A stretch of DNA of 5,740 nt, taken from positions 1 to 5,740 of the forward strand of contig WFQS01000590.1 in NCBI GenBank assembly GCA_015486915.1, written 5' to 3'. Source of the DNA: Desulfobacteraceae bacterium (GTDB lineage: Bacteria; Desulfobacterota; Desulfobacteria; Desulfobacterales; Desulfobacteraceae). The notes under the pieces are model-generated. The model was not told where the DNA came from, did no database searches, and worked only from the letters and a program-made list of their open reading frames with translations. This document shows, piece after piece, positions 4,838 through 5,740 of the stretch. Made by a program: the position numbers and the translations under genes. Position 1 is the stretch's first letter. Each line of letters begins with the position of its first letter.

Positions 4838-5659
4838 CTATTTATCTGTTTGCTTTTTATTTCCAAGAGCCCGTATAAAATTTGCAGGAACTGCATAGGT
4901 TATTCCCGAAGGCTGCGTTAATGCATGTTCTTTTTTGCCCTTTACAAAAACTTTGTTAATCACACCAATGACCTTACCTGAATTTTCCATATAAACCGGA
5001 CTGCCGCTGTTTCCAGGATATGCTGTAGCATCAATCTGGAAAATATAATAGGGTTTTTCAAGATACCTGATCAGCTCTCCATTAATTATTCTTGCACTGA
5101 GGCTCGGTCTGATCAAAGGAGATATACTTGAAATTATTCCTGTATGTGTTGTGGGATTCAAACCAAGGATAAACCCTATGGGATATCCGGTAAAGGCAAT
5201 CCTGTACCCTTCCCTTACCTTTGAAGAGTCTCCAAGCTTTAAAGCCGGCAGAGGCCTTCCTTCCTGCTTTAGAATCACAAGGTCATGGAATTGATCCTGT
5301 GCAATAATTTTTGCCTTAATTCCTTTTGGGGGAAAACTGCTGTTAAATATCCTTAAATAGTGAAGTTTCTTTTTTTTGATAAGCCCTGCGACCACGTGAA
5401 AATTGGTTACAAGCTGTTTACCTCCCCTTATGACAAAACCTGTACCGAGGTATTGCGCCTTTGGAATGTCATTAAAATAATATGTACCCACAGCAACAAT
5501 GGATGGCTTTAAAGATTTGATTAAATCTGCAAAACGTATGTCCTCACGACTGCCTGTTTCGTTTGCCTGTACAAGGTAACAGCACAGGAAGATGCTGAAA
5601 ACAACATAAACGAAAATCTTTAAGTTCATAAGTTTATAAAACTTTATGATATTTTTCAT
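4838..5659 (-). CDS. secreted trypsin-like serine protease (HtrA/DegP-like catalytic domain, no PDZ)
   Basis: Predicted periplasmic protease of 273 residues from ATG 5659. The Sec signal has a Lys-containing N-region, a hydrophobic core (about 15-29) and a VQA|NE cleavage site after residue 32. The mature part is a chymotrypsin-fold domain: LGTGFVI (71-77), TNFHVV with catalytic His88, HDLVIL with Asp126, and YPGNSGSP with Ser218 and its oxyanion-hole glycine. All three catalytic residues are present. The chain ends about 55 residues after the serine, so the PDZ domains of DegP, DegQ and DegS are absent. Start choice is uncertain. ATG 5629 would give a more standard 22-residue signal peptide. 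ATG 5680, inside leader copy C, and ATG 5722 are also in frame but would put the repeat element into the coding sequence. None has a clear ribosome site. The gene is followed after 15 bp by the VanZ-family gene. Substrate unknown. Confidence 0.9.
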   Translation of the reverse strand: MKNIIKFYKLMNLKIFVYVVFSIFLCCYLVQANETGSREDIRFADLIKSLKPSIVAVGTYYFNDIPKAQYLGTGFVIRGGKQLVTNFHVVAGLIKKKKLHYLRIFNSSFPPKGIKAKIIAQDQFHDLVILKQEGRPLPALKLGDSSKVREGYRIAFTGYPIGFILGLNPTTHTGIISSISPLIRPSLSARIINGELIRYLEKPYYIFQIDATAYPGNSGSPVYMENSGKVIGVINKVFVKGKKEHALTQPSGITYAVPANFIRALGNKKQTDK

Positions 5660-5670
5660 GATTGTCCATT

Positions 5671-5740
5671 TAACTGCCATGAGGCAGATCTGAACTGCGT
5701 TACTATGCCTTTCAACAAACATAGAAAGAGTATTTGTTAC
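5671..5740 (-). promoter_or_regulatory. structured leader element, copy C (upstream of serine protease gene), cut by window edge
   Basis: Read on the minus strand from the edge, it begins GTAACAAATACTCTTTCTATG, which matches the right arm of the first hairpin of copy B and its flank. A shortened middle with AAAGGCA follows, then AACGCAGTTCAGATC, identical to copy B over 15 nt. The 3' hairpin is CTGCC-TCAT-GGCAG (5687-5674), followed by TTAAA. The left arm of the first hairpin lies outside the window. The element ends 12 nt before the preferred protease start, and its loop ATG (5680) is in frame with the protease. Confidence 0.6.

Noticed and set aside
5660..5722. Protease start at ATG 5722
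   Set aside because: The extra 21 residues would be encoded by leader copy C, lack a ribosome site, and put a non-hydrophobic extension before the signal peptide.

Overview
The window is AT-rich bacterial chromosome with a Gram-negative gene set: a bifunctional murein synthase, a periplasmic HtrA-like protease with a signal peptide, a cytosolic diguanylate cyclase and a short-form QueF. The codon style and protein flavour recall sulfate-reducing Desulfobacterota (Desulfobacteraceae-like). That placement is a judgement from memory, not a computed one. There is no sign of phage, insertion sequences, CRISPR, tRNA or rRNA.

Layout. Positions 1-2617 carry a minus-strand pair: an unrecognised single-pass membrane protein (2617 to 1733), then a class A penicillin-binding protein. 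The latter starts at a TTG that overlaps the upstream stop (1736) and runs off the left edge after its KTGT motif. Positions 2618-2883 are a divergent intergenic region with a promoter and a structured leader. A diguanylate cyclase (2884-3921, +) is followed by a hairpin/T-run and a second structured leader, then queF (4073-4474, +). Tail to tail with queF, overlapping it by 30 bp, lies a minus-strand pair: a trypsin-like serine protease (about 5659 to 4838) and a VanZ-family membrane protein (4822 to 4445). A third structured leader precedes the protease and is cut by the right edge.

The most striking content is not a protein. The same roughly 70-105 nt element stands in sense orientation just upstream of three functionally unrelated genes: the diguanylate cyclase, queF, and the protease-vanZ pair. 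Its 3' hairpin is CNGCC-(T/C)CAT-GG(C/T)NG, and the second base pair is G-C, C-G and T-A in the three copies, which is compensatory change. Copies B and C share the 15-mer AACGCAGTTCAGATC. An ATG lies across the loop of every hairpin, and its frame runs to or into the start of the downstream gene. A fourth, inverted copy of just the hairpin overlaps the stop of the diguanylate cyclase gene. I know no RNA family that this matches. It is best treated as a candidate new cis-regulatory RNA, with a dispersed mobile repeat as the main competing explanation.

The genes do not form one pathway. They cover envelope growth (PBP, membrane protein), periplasmic proteolysis and a VanZ protein, c-di-GMP signalling, and queuosine biosynthesis. 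If the element is regulatory, it would tie the last three groups to one signal.
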